DNA of 64,000 bases from NCBI RefSeq assembly GCF_016403105.1, contig NZ_CP046155.1:1860001-1924000 (forward strand), given 5' to 3'. Positions 8,057 through 16,921 of this stretch are shown piece after piece. The stretch's first letter is position 1. Every line of letters begins with the position of its first letter. Position numbers and translations under genes: made by a program. Under the pieces are notes generated by a model. The model was not told where the DNA came from, ran no database searches, and was given only the letters and a program-made list of their open reading frames with translations. This DNA is from Leptolyngbya sp. BL0902. GTDB lineage: Bacteria; Cyanobacteriota; Cyanobacteriia; Phormidesmidales; Phormidesmidaceae.

Positions 8057-9403
8057 ATGACCGCCACCCCACGCCCCAGCGATGAAGAACTGCTGACGGA
8101 AATCTACAGTTCCTTTGAGCCGTTTAAGCCTCCGGTGAAGGAAGCCTACGTGGATTGCCAGGAGGTGCGGGGGCGTTGGGATGTGGTGCGCGAACTGGGC
8201 CGACGCATCACCCGATCTAAGGAACCCACCTGTCAGTTGTATACGGGCCATCGGGGGGTGGGCAAATCCACGGAACTGCTGCGGCTGCGGGAGTTTCTGG
8301 AGGGGCGGGGCTATTTTGTGGTGTACTTTGCCGCCGATAACGAAGACCTGGAACCCCAGGATGCGGAGTATGCCGATATTCTGTTTGCCTGCACCCGCCA
8401 CCTGGTACAAAGCATCCCCATCGACAATCACAACCCCCTAGTGGATTGGCTGCGGGAGCGGTGGGAATCGATGAAGGAACTGGCCCGCTCGGAGGTGCAG
8501 TTTGATGGGCTGAGCCTGGAGGGTCAGATTGCCCAGTTTGGCAGCATTAGCTCCACCCTGCGCACCATCCCCGACAAACGGCGGGAAATTCGCCAAAAGG
8601 TGAACGACTACACCCCTTCCCTAGTGGCGGCGCTGAACGATTTTATTCAGGAAGCCCAGAAAACCCTGCCGGAAACCTGCCCCGGCATTGTGATCATGGC
8701 GGACAACCTGGATCGGATAGTGGAAATCCAGAAAGAAGGACAGCCCAGCAACTACGACGAAATTTACCTCAACCGCAGCGAAATTTTGCGGGGACTAGCC
8801 TGCCATGTGATCTACACCGTGCCGATTTCCATGGTCTATTCCGAACGGGCCACCCGCCTGGAGGACAACTATGACAAGCCCGACGTGTTGCCCATGGTGA
8901 TGGTGCGCTACCCCGATGGCACCCTCAACCCAGAGGGGCTGGCCAAGTTTCGAGAAATTATCCAAAAACGGGTGGCGCTGATTGATGCTGACCTAGCAGA
9001 ACACTTAGATAGCCAACTCTTCGACAGCCCGGAGACCCTAGAACATCTATGCCTGATGAGCGGCGGACACCTGCGAATTTTGATGCAGCTCATTCAGCGG
9101 GCCATCGACTGGACGGATCGCCTGCCGATTACGGCCCAAGCGGTGCAAATTGCCATCGAAGAAGCCCGCGAAACCTACCTCAACACCATCCAGGCCGACC
9201 AATGGAAACTGTTGGCCCAAGTCTGCCAAAACCGCTTTGCCGACAACGATCCCCACTGTCTACGGTTATTGCTAAACCGCTGTCTGCTGGAATATCGCTA
9301 CTATGATCAGCAAGGCAAACTGCACCGCTGGCACAACGTCCACCCCCTCATCGAAGACCTCCCAGCCTTCCAACGCGCCATGACCCAAAACCCCTTCTCC
9401 TAA
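8057..9403 (+). CDS. AAA-like P-loop ATPase, accessory system component
   Basis: A 448-residue soluble protein. Walker A is GHRGVGKST at residues 64-72; a Walker B-like strand GIVIMADNLDRI lies near residues 211-222; a sensor-like strand VIYTVPISMVYS follows; and the C-terminal about 100 residues (LLLNRCLLEYRYYDQQGK) resemble a winged-helix. This order is like AAA/STAND-type ATPases that regulate an attached or neighbouring effector. It is followed after only 6 bases by the TPR gene at 9410, so the two are almost certainly co-translated partners. I do not recognise a named family. Possible roles are defence or signalling, by inference from architecture only. Confidence 0.7.
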   Translation: MTATPRPSDEELLTEIYSSFEPFKPPVKEAYVDCQEVRGRWDVVRELGRRITRSKEPTCQLYTGHRGVGKSTELLRLREFLEGRGYFVVYFAADNEDLEPQDAEYADILFACTRHLVQSIPIDNHNPLVDWLRERWESMKELARSEVQFDGLSLEGQIAQFGSISSTLRTIPDKRREIRQKVNDYTPSLVAALNDFIQEAQKTLPETCPGIVIMADNLDRIVEIQKEGQPSNYDEIYLNRSEILRGLACHVIYTVPISMVYSERATRLEDNYDKPDVLPMVMVRYPDGTLNPEGLAKFREIIQKRVALIDADLAEHLDSQLFDSPETLEHLCLMSGGHLRILMQLIQRAIDWTDRLPITAQAVQIAIEEARETYLNTIQADQWKLLAQVCQNRFADNDPHCLRLLLNRCLLEYRYYDQQGKLHRWHNVHPLIEDLPAFQRAMTQNPFS

Positions 9404-9409
9404 CTCTCC

Positions 9410-10900
9410 ATGACCCTGGCAAAAACGGCCAAACAAATTGCCGCCGACCCCGAAGCCCAATACCAGGCTTTGCGACGGTCTTTGCGCCGCCGAAAAGGGT
9501 TTGGGTTGTTGTTTATCCAAGCCAGCCCCGCCAAGGCCCAGGAACTTTTGCAGCGCCTCCAAACCGACCTGCCCCAGAAAACCATCGGCACCCTCACCCT
9601 CACGGAACCCATCACCAATCTCTACAACCTGGTAGCCGAACGCCCCGACCTGGCCGACCTCAATATCCTCTTCATCCAAGGCATCGAAAAATCCCTAGAA
9701 GCTGATATTAAACCGGGCTATGGCGGCGAAGGCGACTACTACAACCTCGATACCCTGCCGCCCCTGCTTAGCCACCTCAACCAACAACGCGACAACTTCC
9801 GCGACCACTTTGGCCACCTGTGCTTTGTGTTTGTGGTGCCGCCCTTTGCCCTCAAATACTTCCTCCGCCGCGCCGCCGATTTCCTCGACTGGCGATCCGC
9901 CATCTTTACCTTTGCGGATACCCACGCTGAAGAACGCAAGATTCAAGCTCGAATTCAAGTTGCCCAGGGTGAAGAAACTAAAGATAGCAACCTGCAAGCT
10001 TTGATCTATTTTTTGCAAGGCAACGCCCAAAACGAAACTGGTGACTATAAAAAGGCTATCGCAAGCTACGATGCCGCTGCAGCAGTCGCCGTGATACCCG
10101 AATTCCATGGCTTGATTAACAATAACAAAGGGATTGTGCTGGAAATCTTGGGCCAGCATGAGGCCGCGATCAGTTGCTACGACGCCGCTTTGACCATCAA
10201 CCCCAACAATCATGAAGCGCTCAACAATAAGGCGAATACGCTAAGCAACTTAGGTTATTATGAAGCCGCAATAACCACTTACGATGCTGCCTTAGCGATC
10301 AAACCCGACTTGCATGAGGCACTCAACAACAAAGGGATTGCGCTGGAGAAATTAGGGCAGTATGAGGCCGCCATCGCCGCTTATGACCAAGTCCTAGCCA
10401 TCAAACCCGATAAACACAACGCACTCTACAACAAAGGAATTGCGTTGGATCACTTAGGTCAGTACGAGTCCGCTATTGCTGCTTTTGACCAAGCTCTAGC
10501 CATCGAACCCGACGATCATGAAGCGCTCAACAACAAAGGGATTGCGCTGGGGAAATTAGGGCAGCATGAGGCTGCCATCGCTACCTTTGACCAAGCCCTA
10601 GCCATCGAACCCGACTATCATGAAGCTTGGGACAGCAAAGGTTATGCCTTGGCAATGAAGGGGTGCTTTGATGAGGCCATTATTTGTTTCGATAAAGCTA
10701 TTGAGATTAACCCTCAATATGCCAATGCTATTTACAATAAAGCGTTTACTGTAAGTAGAACGTGCAACTTAGATGAGGCATTAGAGTTACTTCGGTGGGC
10801 CATTGCCCTAGACCCCAAGTATCGCACCATGGCCAAAACCGACACCGACTTTGACCCCATCCGCCACGACGACCGCTTTCGGGCCTTGGTGGAGGGTTAA
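9410..10900 (+). CDS. TPR protein with degenerate NTPase-like N-terminal domain
   Basis: A 496-residue protein in two parts. Residues 1-180 look like a P-loop fold without a P-loop: LLFIQASPAKAQELLQRL sits where Walker A would be, then LNILFIQGIEKSLE (Walker B-like strand) and HLCFVFVVPPFALKYFL. Residues from about 195 to 475 are roughly eight tetratricopeptide repeats of 34 residues (for example GQYEAAIAAYDQVLAIKP), several nearly identical to each other, which suggests recent repeat amplification. The C-terminal cap is DTDFDPIRHDDRFRALVEG. TPRs bind other proteins. The preceding ATPase gene is 6 bases upstream; I infer that this protein is its scaffold or sensor. The function is not known. 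Confidence 0.72.
   Translation: MTLAKTAKQIAADPEAQYQALRRSLRRRKGFGLLFIQASPAKAQELLQRLQTDLPQKTIGTLTLTEPITNLYNLVAERPDLADLNILFIQGIEKSLEADIKPGYGGEGDYYNLDTLPPLLSHLNQQRDNFRDHFGHLCFVFVVPPFALKYFLRRAADFLDWRSAIFTFADTHAEERKIQARIQVAQGEETKDSNLQALIYFLQGNAQNETGDYKKAIASYDAAAAVAVIPEFHGLINNNKGIVLEILGQHEAAISCYDAALTINPNNHEALNNKANTLSNLGYYEAAITTYDAALAIKPDLHEALNNKGIALEKLGQYEAAIAAYDQVLAIKPDKHNALYNKGIALDHLGQYESAIAAFDQALAIEPDDHEALNNKGIALGKLGQHEAAIATFDQALAIEPDYHEAWDSKGYALAMKGCFDEAIICFDKAIEINPQYANAIYNKAFTVSRTCNLDEALELLRWAIALDPKYRTMAKTDTDFDPIRHDDRFRALVEG
10855..10896 (+). repeat. 42-bp direct repeat, left copy
   Basis: This is the 3' coding end of the TPR gene. It recurs at 11582-11623 with 39 of 42 positions identical (hand alignment). 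The VapBC-like pair lies exactly between the copies. Confidence 0.85.
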
Positions 10901-10948
10901 TAATGGGGAGATGAGTGGGCGAACAGATTAGGAATTGAGAATAACGAT

Positions 10949-11173
10949 ATGAATCAAACACTTTCTATGGCATCTGTTACCGTATCAGCAGATTTGCAAA
11001 TCACTATCCCAGCGGCGGTGGGCCAGTCCCTAGGGCTTTCTGAAGGGCAGCGCTTCCAGGTTGTGCGGTATCAAGACCGAATAGAACTGATTCCCATTCG
11101 CCCAGTGCGATCCCTCAGGGGTTTTCTTAAAGGAATGGAAACCACCCTAGACCGAGATACCGACCGACTATGA
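10949..11173 (+). CDS. AbrB/MazE-type antitoxin
   Basis: A 74-residue protein with the swapped-hairpin AbrB pattern: VSADLQITIPAAVGQSLGL followed by GQRFQVVRYQDRIELIPI. In such antitoxins the N-terminal half binds operator DNA and the C-terminal tail (here RSLRGFLKGMETT) neutralises the toxin. Its stop overlaps the start of the PIN gene by 4 bases (ATGA), the normal arrangement of a VapBC-like operon with autoregulation. Confidence 0.85.
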   Translation: MNQTLSMASVTVSADLQITIPAAVGQSLGLSEGQRFQVVRYQDRIELIPIRPVRSLRGFLKGMETTLDRDTDRL

Positions 11174-11547
11174 AGAACGTGGTTGACTCCTCTGGTTGGC
11201 TGGCCTATTTTGCCGACGAACCCAGTGCAGACTTTTTTGCCCCTGCGATTGAAGATATCAGCGGCTTAATTGTGCCTACAATTAGCTTGTATGAGGTCTT
11301 TAAGCACATCCTGGTTCGACGCAGCGAAGATGAAGCGATGCGGGCTGTGGGGGCTATGCTGCAAGGCCAAGTGATTGATTTAGATCGTGAATTAGCGCTC
11401 AACGCTGCTAAGCTTTCCGTAGAAAACAAGTTGCCAATGGCAGACAGCATCATTCTTGCCACAGCCTATAAGTTCGATGCCATTGTTTGGACTCAAGATA
11501 ACGACTTTGAGGGATTGCATAACGTTCGCTACTTGGCCAAGACATAG
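11170..11547 (+). CDS. PIN-domain toxin, VapC-like
   Basis: A 125-residue PIN ribonuclease. The acidic residues of the active site are visible: Asp in VVDSSGWLAYF, Glu in ISLYEVFKHIL, Asp in MADSIILATA and Asp in WTQDNDFEGL. VapC toxins cleave tRNA or rRNA and are blocked by the adjacent antitoxin, here the AbrB-type gene that overlaps it by 4 bases. All key residues are present, so it is probably active. The pair sits between two copies of a 42-bp repeat derived from the TPR gene. Confidence 0.87.
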   Translation: MKNVVDSSGWLAYFADEPSADFFAPAIEDISGLIVPTISLYEVFKHILVRRSEDEAMRAVGAMLQGQVIDLDRELALNAAKLSVENKLPMADSIILATAYKFDAIVWTQDNDFEGLHNVRYLAKT

Positions 11548-11581
11548 GTAGGCTCTAGTTTTTGCCTACGCCGAACGTTGC

Positions 11582-11623
11582 CCCCATCCGCCACAACGAA
11601 CGCTTTCGGGCCTTGGTAGAGGG
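11582..11623 (+). repeat. 42-bp direct repeat, right copy
   Basis: A copy of the last 42 coding bases of the TPR gene (10855-10896), 39 of 42 identical, with a stop codon just after it but no open reading frame in front. I read it as the leftover tail of a second TPR gene, or as the downstream half of a duplication that now brackets the toxin-antitoxin pair. The rest of 11548-11906 holds no recognisable gene. Confidence 0.8.
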
Positions 11624-11906
11624 ATGTTAACAGGATCAAGAAGATCGCCATATCAGTGAAATGTGGCCGTACGTTCAATTGATCCAGAAATGCAACTGAC
11701 TGCGCTGCTCTTTCCTCTGACGCCTTCTATGGCAGTGTTGCCTCACAAAGAGACTGGCAGGACTTTTGAGTGAAAATCTTAAGGAGGACAGCGGATTTGC
11801 TGCCGCTGGCGGTGCCTTTGCGATAGAGTTTGCCCAGGGAGCGATCCCGCCACGTCATCAATGGTTAGGACGGTTATCTATGGGCAAGCAGCGCCGGGGA
11901 GCCAGC

Positions 11907-13562
11907 ATGATCTCCCGCCTCACGTCAGGGGCTCGTTCTCGCCAGGGGCGGCGTGGATCGGCTTGGGGCAAAATCGGGCTGGGAGCGCTGGGTGGCCTCG
12001 GTCTGTTGGCCCAGCCGGGATGGGCGCTGTTGACCTCGGTGGGGGCAGAGGGCATTGATGCCCGACGGCTCCATGGCGCACCCTACCACCTCACCGGGGA
12101 AAAAATTGCCATTGGCCAGGTAGAAATTGGCCGTCCGGGGCAGTTTGGGCTAGATAAGCGGACGCTCATGAACTCCCCTGTGGCGGTTTGGCGGGTGTTG
12201 CAGCTAGATCGGTGGGCCACCGCCAACGAATTTGTGGATGGCCATGCGGCTAACGTCGCCAGCGTTATGATTAGCCAGGACAAGACCCTCACCGGGGTGG
12301 CCCCAGAGGCGCTGCTCTACGCCGGGGCGGTGGGCAGTATGGACAATAGCCGCAGTGCCCAGCCAGAGCAATGCGTGGTTTCCCAGGCGGTAGCCGAACA
12401 AAACGGCGGCGATGTGCGGGCCTTGAACTACAGCTTTGGCGAACCCCTCAGCCGTGATCCTCGCGCTAATCCGGTGCTGGATGGCAATGCGCTGCTGACC
12501 CAGTGCATTGATTGGCTATCGCGACGGCATGGGGCGCTCTATGTGATTGCGGGCAACCAGGGCCGAGGGGGGATTCCCATTCCCACAGACAACTTCAATG
12601 GCCTCAACATTGCCTACTCCCGCCGCGATGTTAATGGCCGCTTCACCCGGTTGGATCCGGCTAACCTGGGCAGCGAACCCACGGTACGATCTCCTCGCTC
12701 TCCCAACCCTGAAACTAATGTGGGGGCGAGGCGATCCATCAGCCTTGTGGCTCCCGGCAGCGAGATTGAAATGTTTGACCCCGACGGACGACAACGGATC
12801 TCCAGCGGCACCAGCTTTGCGGCTCCCCATGTGGTGGGCACCATTGCCCTGATGCAGCAGTTGGTGGATCGCCAGATTCGCGCCGGACTCGATAACTGGT
12901 CGGTCAACGGACGGCACCCCATGGTGATGAAGGCGGCCCTGCTGAACTCCACTGACAAGCTGGAGGACAGCGGCGATGGCCTCCGCCTGGGTATGGCCCG
13001 CACCTTGGTAGACAACAACAACCGCCCCTGGACTGACTCTGATGCCTACCGCGACCCCAAAATTCCCCTCCACCGCGACCTTGGCACCGGGCACCTGAAT
13101 GCCTACCGCGCCTACCAGCAGCTTTTGCCCGGATCCTTTGGGCCAGGAGACCGCATTCCCACTGTGGGCTGGAACTTAGGTGAAGTGGATCAGGCGAATG
13201 CCCAAGCCCACGACTATGTGTTTGCCGAATTGCTCCAGGGCGGCAGCTACCTGTCGGCCACCTTGGCCTGGGAGCGGGTGGTGGATTTGGTAGACAGTAA
13301 CCGCAATGGCCGCTACGACCTGGGAGAAAGCTTCCAAGATCGGGGCCTGAATGACCTCGACCTTTACCTCCTACCCGCCGACAGTGACGACCTCAGTGCC
13401 AGCCTGTGGTCATCGGAAAGCGATGTAGACAGCGTAGAGCACCTGTTTTACCAAATTCCTGAAACCGGATACTACAAGCTGAGGGTGGTCTACCAGCGCC
13501 AAGTCCATGCTCAACCTGCCCAGCCCTATGGCCTCGCTTGGTGGGCCGTACCAGCTCCCTGA
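11907..13562 (+). CDS. Exported subtilisin-like (S8) protein, altered Asp
   Basis: The start at 11907 is chosen because GGGGAG lies 6 bases upstream and because the protein then opens with an arginine-rich head and a hydrophobic stretch (GLGALGGLGLLAQPGWA), a signal peptide of about 40 residues; ATG 11880 is the alternative. The peptidase S8 fold shows the His motif as DGHAANVAS and the Ser motif as GTSFAAPHVVG. The Asp motif, normally D-T/S-G, reads IGQVEIGRPG, so the catalytic Asp is replaced by Glu. The C-terminal part after about residue 400 looks like a beta-rich P-domain-type extension. It is secreted or cell-surface by inference; the protease may be weak or inactive. Confidence 0.75.
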   Translation: MISRLTSGARSRQGRRGSAWGKIGLGALGGLGLLAQPGWALLTSVGAEGIDARRLHGAPYHLTGEKIAIGQVEIGRPGQFGLDKRTLMNSPVAVWRVLQLDRWATANEFVDGHAANVASVMISQDKTLTGVAPEALLYAGAVGSMDNSRSAQPEQCVVSQAVAEQNGGDVRALNYSFGEPLSRDPRANPVLDGNALLTQCIDWLSRRHGALYVIAGNQGRGGIPIPTDNFNGLNIAYSRRDVNGRFTRLDPANLGSEPTVRSPRSPNPETNVGARRSISLVAPGSEIEMFDPDGRQRISSGTSFAAPHVVGTIALMQQLVDRQIRAGLDNWSVNGRHPMVMKAALLNSTDKLEDSGDGLRLGMARTLVDNNNRPWTDSDAYRDPKIPLHRDLGTGHLNAYRAYQQLLPGSFGPGDRIPTVGWNLGEVDQANAQAHDYVFAELLQGGSYLSATLAWERVVDLVDSNRNGRYDLGESFQDRGLNDLDLYLLPADSDDLSASLWSSESDVDSVEHLFYQIPETGYYKLRVVYQRQVHAQPAQPYGLAWWAVPAP

Positions 13563-13629
13563 GTTGGCCCATGAGATCAGGCCCTAAAATCGGCATGTTA
13601 GATTTGCCCCTACGTTAGGAGTCCGCCCC

Positions 13630-14382
13630 ATGGTTGACTATGCCTTGGCTCTCACCTGTGCCCGTCTGTGCGAGGAAATCTACCGCGACTTTAGCGGGCT
13701 GCGCTTTTCCGCCTATCCCGATGTGGAACCCACCTTCATCCAAAGCCAGGATCAAGGCTTTACCGATACCCAGGCGGCGGTCTTGAATAAGCTCAACAGC
13801 GACCGGGTGTACCTCATCTTTCGCGGCACCGACAAATCCATCGACTGGATGAACAACGTCCAATTCCGCCAGCAAATCTACCCCTACGGCGACGGTAACA
13901 CCGACGTTAGGTTTCACCAGGGTTTTATGACTGCCTACTTTGCCGTGCGCGATCAGGTGCTAGACACCCTCGCCACCTTCACCGGGCAGGAAGTGGTCAT
14001 CACCGGGCACAGCCTTGGCGGTGCATTGGCCACCATCGCGGCCCTCGATCTTCAATACAACTTTGGCCGCGCCAACGACCTCCGGTTCATCGTTAACGCC
14101 TTTGGCGCACCCCGCGTTGGCAACCAGGCCCAGGTAGAGTCCTATAATCGCCGGGTGCCCAACAGCCAGCGGTTCATCTACGGCTGGGATATTGTCACCC
14201 GTGTGCCCCGCGAATGGCAGGGGTTTACCCATGTAGATACGGCCATCCAGCTTGGATCGCGACTCACCTGGCGCATCCTCAGCCGCCGCTTCAGCGACCA
14301 CGCCATTGCCGCCTACGTCGCCGCCCTCGAAGCCGACTCCCCCCTCACCGCCCCCGAAACCCTCACCCAAGCCCTGCAATAA
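13630..14382 (+). CDS. Class-3 lipase family protein
   Basis: A 250-residue alpha/beta hydrolase. The nucleophile elbow is ITGHSLGGALATIAAL, with the catalytic Ser in GHSLG; the oxyanion-side segment VYLIFRGTDKSIDWMNN is typical of fungal-type lipase 3 domains. Asp in WDIVTRVPREWQG and a His in the FTHVDTAI or DHAIAAY region are candidates for the rest of the triad. No signal peptide is visible, so it is probably cytoplasmic or membrane-associated. Family members hydrolyse acylglycerols or galactolipids; the substrate is unknown. Confidence 0.82.
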   Translation: MVDYALALTCARLCEEIYRDFSGLRFSAYPDVEPTFIQSQDQGFTDTQAAVLNKLNSDRVYLIFRGTDKSIDWMNNVQFRQQIYPYGDGNTDVRFHQGFMTAYFAVRDQVLDTLATFTGQEVVITGHSLGGALATIAALDLQYNFGRANDLRFIVNAFGAPRVGNQAQVESYNRRVPNSQRFIYGWDIVTRVPREWQGFTHVDTAIQLGSRLTWRILSRRFSDHAIAAYVAALEADSPLTAPETLTQALQ

Positions 14383-14394
14383 CCGTTCTCAATT

Positions 14395-14429
14395 CCCGAC
14401 TCCCGACTCCCGACTCCCGACTCCCGACT
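14395..14429 (+). repeat. Heptamer tandem array (CCCGACT)x5
   Basis: Five perfect head-to-tail copies of CCCGACT lie between the lipase stop and the ATG of the next gene. A second array of the same heptamer occurs inside mfd (30965-30999). Short tandem heptamers (STRR type) are known in cyanobacteria. The array occupies the place where a ribosome-binding site for the gene at 14435 would be. Confidence 0.9.
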
Positions 14430-14434
14430 CCGCC

Positions 14435-15028
14435 ATGTCCGCCCCCGATCAACCCTCCCTCCTCTCCCAATCCGACCTCCGGGCCGCAGATGTCTCCTGG
14501 GCCTACAACCGGGAGTCGGGCACACCCATGTCTCCCGCAGAATTGCAGCAGTGGAAGCAACGGGTGGCGGACTACCAGCGGTCGGTGCAGCAGGCTCCAG
14601 CGGAAAAACAGGGCTGTTTGTTTGAGATCGATCCCCCCATGGCCGAAACCATCGACCCCTTCACGCTGCTGCCTCAGAATGCCGAATTTTGGCGCGGTCA
14701 GTTCCAGGAGGCGGGCGTTCCGGCCCTGTATTTTGTGGTGGATCATGAGGTGCCGCTGCTGCTGTATGTGGGGGAAACGGTGAAATCGAACCAGCGCTGG
14801 CAGGGTGTCCACGACTGCAAACGCTACATTCTGAGCTACGTCTCTGCCCACCGCATCCACGACCTGCCCGTGGCGGTCAACATTGGCTTTTGGCCCCACG
14901 CCGAGGCCGACCGCAGAGCCCGCCAGCGCCTCGAAAGCGATCTTATCCGTCGCTGGCGATCCCCCTTCAACAAAGAAAACTGGACGATCTGGAGCACTCC
15001 CTTTGTGGGGGGCAAGCTAGAGGGCTAG
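14435..15028 (+). CDS. GIY-YIG nuclease-like protein
   Basis: A 197-residue protein, started at ATG 14435; longer starts would run back into the lipase gene. The central part resembles the GIY-YIG fold: [19 protein letters not shown] supplies the paired strands ending in YVG, and a Arg/Glu-bearing helix follows ([19 protein letters not shown]). The first Tyr of GIY appears as LYF. The N-terminal 80 residues are not recognised. If active it would nick DNA; whether it is catalytic is uncertain. No Shine-Dalgarno sequence is visible because a heptamer array precedes the start. Confidence 0.6.
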   Translation: MSAPDQPSLLSQSDLRAADVSWAYNRESGTPMSPAELQQWKQRVADYQRSVQQAPAEKQGCLFEIDPPMAETIDPFTLLPQNAEFWRGQFQEAGVPALYFVVDHEVPLLLYVGETVKSNQRWQGVHDCKRYILSYVSAHRIHDLPVAVNIGFWPHAEADRRARQRLESDLIRRWRSPFNKENWTIWSTPFVGGKLEG

Positions 15029-15303
15029 GTCGCTGTCGGGGTTCCCATGGCCTCGCTACCCCCAATGGGCGAGGTCTTTGGCTTGCCACGGCGAAAATTG
15101 TCCCTACTCTATGTCAAATCCCATGTAAGCCATGGTTACGGTTGCCGAAGGGGCCAGGATTTCGGGGTATGATGATGGTTTGCGGAAGCTGCCCAACCCT
15201 GTCTATCCCTACAGCCAGTTGGGTCAGAGCCAAGCCTCGATGGCTTCCCCCGTCCATCGCCAGTTTTCCAATCTCAACCCTAGCGAATTCCCTTCCCTGT
15301 CCT

Positions 15304-15873
15304 ATGGTGAACACTGCCGCTCTCCCCGTCACCGCCCCCGCTGCCCCCCAGGCCATCAAGCACACCCTCTCTGTGCTGGTGGAAGATGAGGCGGGCGTTC
15401 TCACCCGCATTGCGGGGCTGTTTGCCCGTCGAGGCTTCAACATCGAAAGTCTGGCGGTTGGCCCAGCGGAAAAGTCTGGCGTGTCCCGCATCACCATGGT
15501 GGTGCCGGGGGATGAGCAGGTGATTGAGCAACTCACCAAACAGCTCTACAAGCTGATCAACGTGATCAAGGTCAACGACATCACCTACACCCCCTGCGTC
15601 GAGCGCGAACTGGTGCTGCTGAAGGTGAGCGCCACCAGCGCCAACCGCTCCGAAGTAATTGACCTAGCGCAGATTTTCCGGGCCAGGGTGGTGGATGTTT
15701 CCGAAGACACCCTCACCCTAGAAGTGGTGGGCGATCCGGGCAAAATTGTGGCCATCCTGCAAATGCTCAACCGCTTTGGTCTGCGCGAAATTGCCCGCAC
15801 CGGAAAAATTGCCCTCCCCCGCGAATCCGGCGTTAACACCGAATACCTCAAATCTCTGGCCGACAAAATCTAA
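15304..15873 (+). CDS. ilvN: Acetolactate synthase small subunit
   Basis: A 189-residue regulatory subunit of acetohydroxyacid synthase, first step of valine, leucine and isoleucine synthesis. The N-terminal ACT domain starts [20 protein letters not shown] and continues [12 protein letters not shown]; the C-terminal half ([11 protein letters not shown] and [18 protein letters not shown]) is the second conserved domain. It binds the catalytic subunit and confers valine feedback. ATG 15304 is chosen because it gives the standard N-terminus; the frame is open far upstream without coding character. dapB follows after 6 bases, suggesting co-transcription. Confidence 0.95.
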   Translation: MVNTAALPVTAPAAPQAIKHTLSVLVEDEAGVLTRIAGLFARRGFNIESLAVGPAEKSGVSRITMVVPGDEQVIEQLTKQLYKLINVIKVNDITYTPCVERELVLLKVSATSANRSEVIDLAQIFRARVVDVSEDTLTLEVVGDPGKIVAILQMLNRFGLREIARTGKIALPRESGVNTEYLKSLADKI

Positions 15874-15879
15874 ACCCCT

Positions 15880-16704
15880 ATGACAACCCCAACCACAATT
15901 CCCGTTGTTGTCAACGGAGCCTGCGGCAAAATGGGCCGCGAGGTGATTAAAGCGGTGGCCCAAGCCGAGGATATGACCCTGGTGGGGGCCATCGACAAAA
16001 AGCCCGACATCCTTGGCCAAGACATTGGCGAGGTGATTGGCTTTCGGCCCCTAGAAGTGCCCGTCATGAACGACTTGGAGGCCACCCTAGTCGCCGCCCA
16101 AAGCGAAGGGCAGGCGGTCATGGTGGACTTCACCCATCCTGATACCGTGTATGAGTCGGTGCGGGCAGCGATTGCCTACGGGGTGCGCCCCGTGGTGGGC
16201 ACAACGGGGCTCAGCCCCGCGCAAATCCGCGATCTAGCCGAGTTTGCCGACAAGGCCAGCACCGGATGTTTGATCATCCCCAACTTCTCCATTGGTGTGG
16301 TGTTGATGCAGCAGGCGGCGCAGCAGGCGGCGCAATACTTCGACCATGTGGAAATCATTGAACTGCACCACAACCAAAAGGCTGACGCCCCTAGCGGCAC
16401 CGCAGTACAAACGGCCCAAATGCTGGCCGAAGCCCAAAAGTCCTTCAATGCGCCCCTGGTGAAGGAAACCGAAACCCTGCCCGGTTCGAGGGGCGGGGCC
16501 ACCCCGGAGGGTATCCACATCCACAGCGTGCGGCTCCCCGGCCTGATTGCCCACCAAGAAATCCTCTTTGGCGCACCGGGCCAACTCTACACCCTCCGCC
16601 ACGACACCAGCGACCGGGCCAGCTTTATGCCGGGGGTGCTGCTCTGCATCCGCCGAGTGATGCCCCTCAAATCGCTGATCTACGGCATGGACAAGATCCT
16701 CTAG
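15880..16704 (+). CDS. dapB: 4-hydroxy-tetrahydrodipicolinate reductase
   Basis: A 274-residue enzyme of the lysine/diaminopimelate pathway that reduces hydroxy-tetrahydrodipicolinate with NAD(P)H. The dinucleotide loop is [16 protein letters not shown] at the N-terminus, and the catalytic signature [15 protein letters not shown] is intact. Length is normal. It begins 6 bases after ilvN, so both amino-acid genes likely share a transcript; a strong hairpin follows at 16731. Confidence 0.96.
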   Translation: MTTPTTIPVVVNGACGKMGREVIKAVAQAEDMTLVGAIDKKPDILGQDIGEVIGFRPLEVPVMNDLEATLVAAQSEGQAVMVDFTHPDTVYESVRAAIAYGVRPVVGTTGLSPAQIRDLAEFADKASTGCLIIPNFSIGVVLMQQAAQQAAQYFDHVEIIELHHNQKADAPSGTAVQTAQMLAEAQKSFNAPLVKETETLPGSRGGATPEGIHIHSVRLPGLIAHQEILFGAPGQLYTLRHDTSDRASFMPGVLLCIRRVMPLKSLIYGMDKIL

Positions 16705-16730
16705 GGTTGCGCCATTCCAAGGCATCCTAC

Positions 16731-16760
16731 CCCCATCTGATTTTTGGACATCAGATGGGG
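16731..16760. terminator. Terminator-like hairpin between dapB and sigG
   Basis: A perfect 11-bp stem CCCCATCTGAT (16731-16741) / ATCAGATGGGG (16750-16760) with an 8-base loop, 26 bases after the dapB stop and in a convergent gap. There is no T-run, so it may be a factor-assisted terminator or mRNA end-stabiliser. Confidence 0.55.
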
Positions 16761-16921
16761 CACTCTAATTAGGGGCGGCGGGCTTTTAGCGCCCTGAAAC
16801 AAGGGCCAGTCTGCGGCGATATCGCAGATGGCCTAGTCTGCTACTTAGGGCTACTTGGGCTGGTAGGCGCAGAGATTGAACAGGCCGTGGCGGTTGGAGT
16901 AAAGCCTAGCCCGCTCAGTTC

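Noticed and set aside
14395-14429. Heptamer array read as a CRISPR
   Set aside because: Units are 7 bp, contiguous and have no spacers, so it is a simple tandem repeat.
16731-16760. Hairpin after dapB as a classical rho-independent terminator
   Set aside because: The stem is perfect but no T-run follows on either strand; it is therefore only listed as terminator-like.
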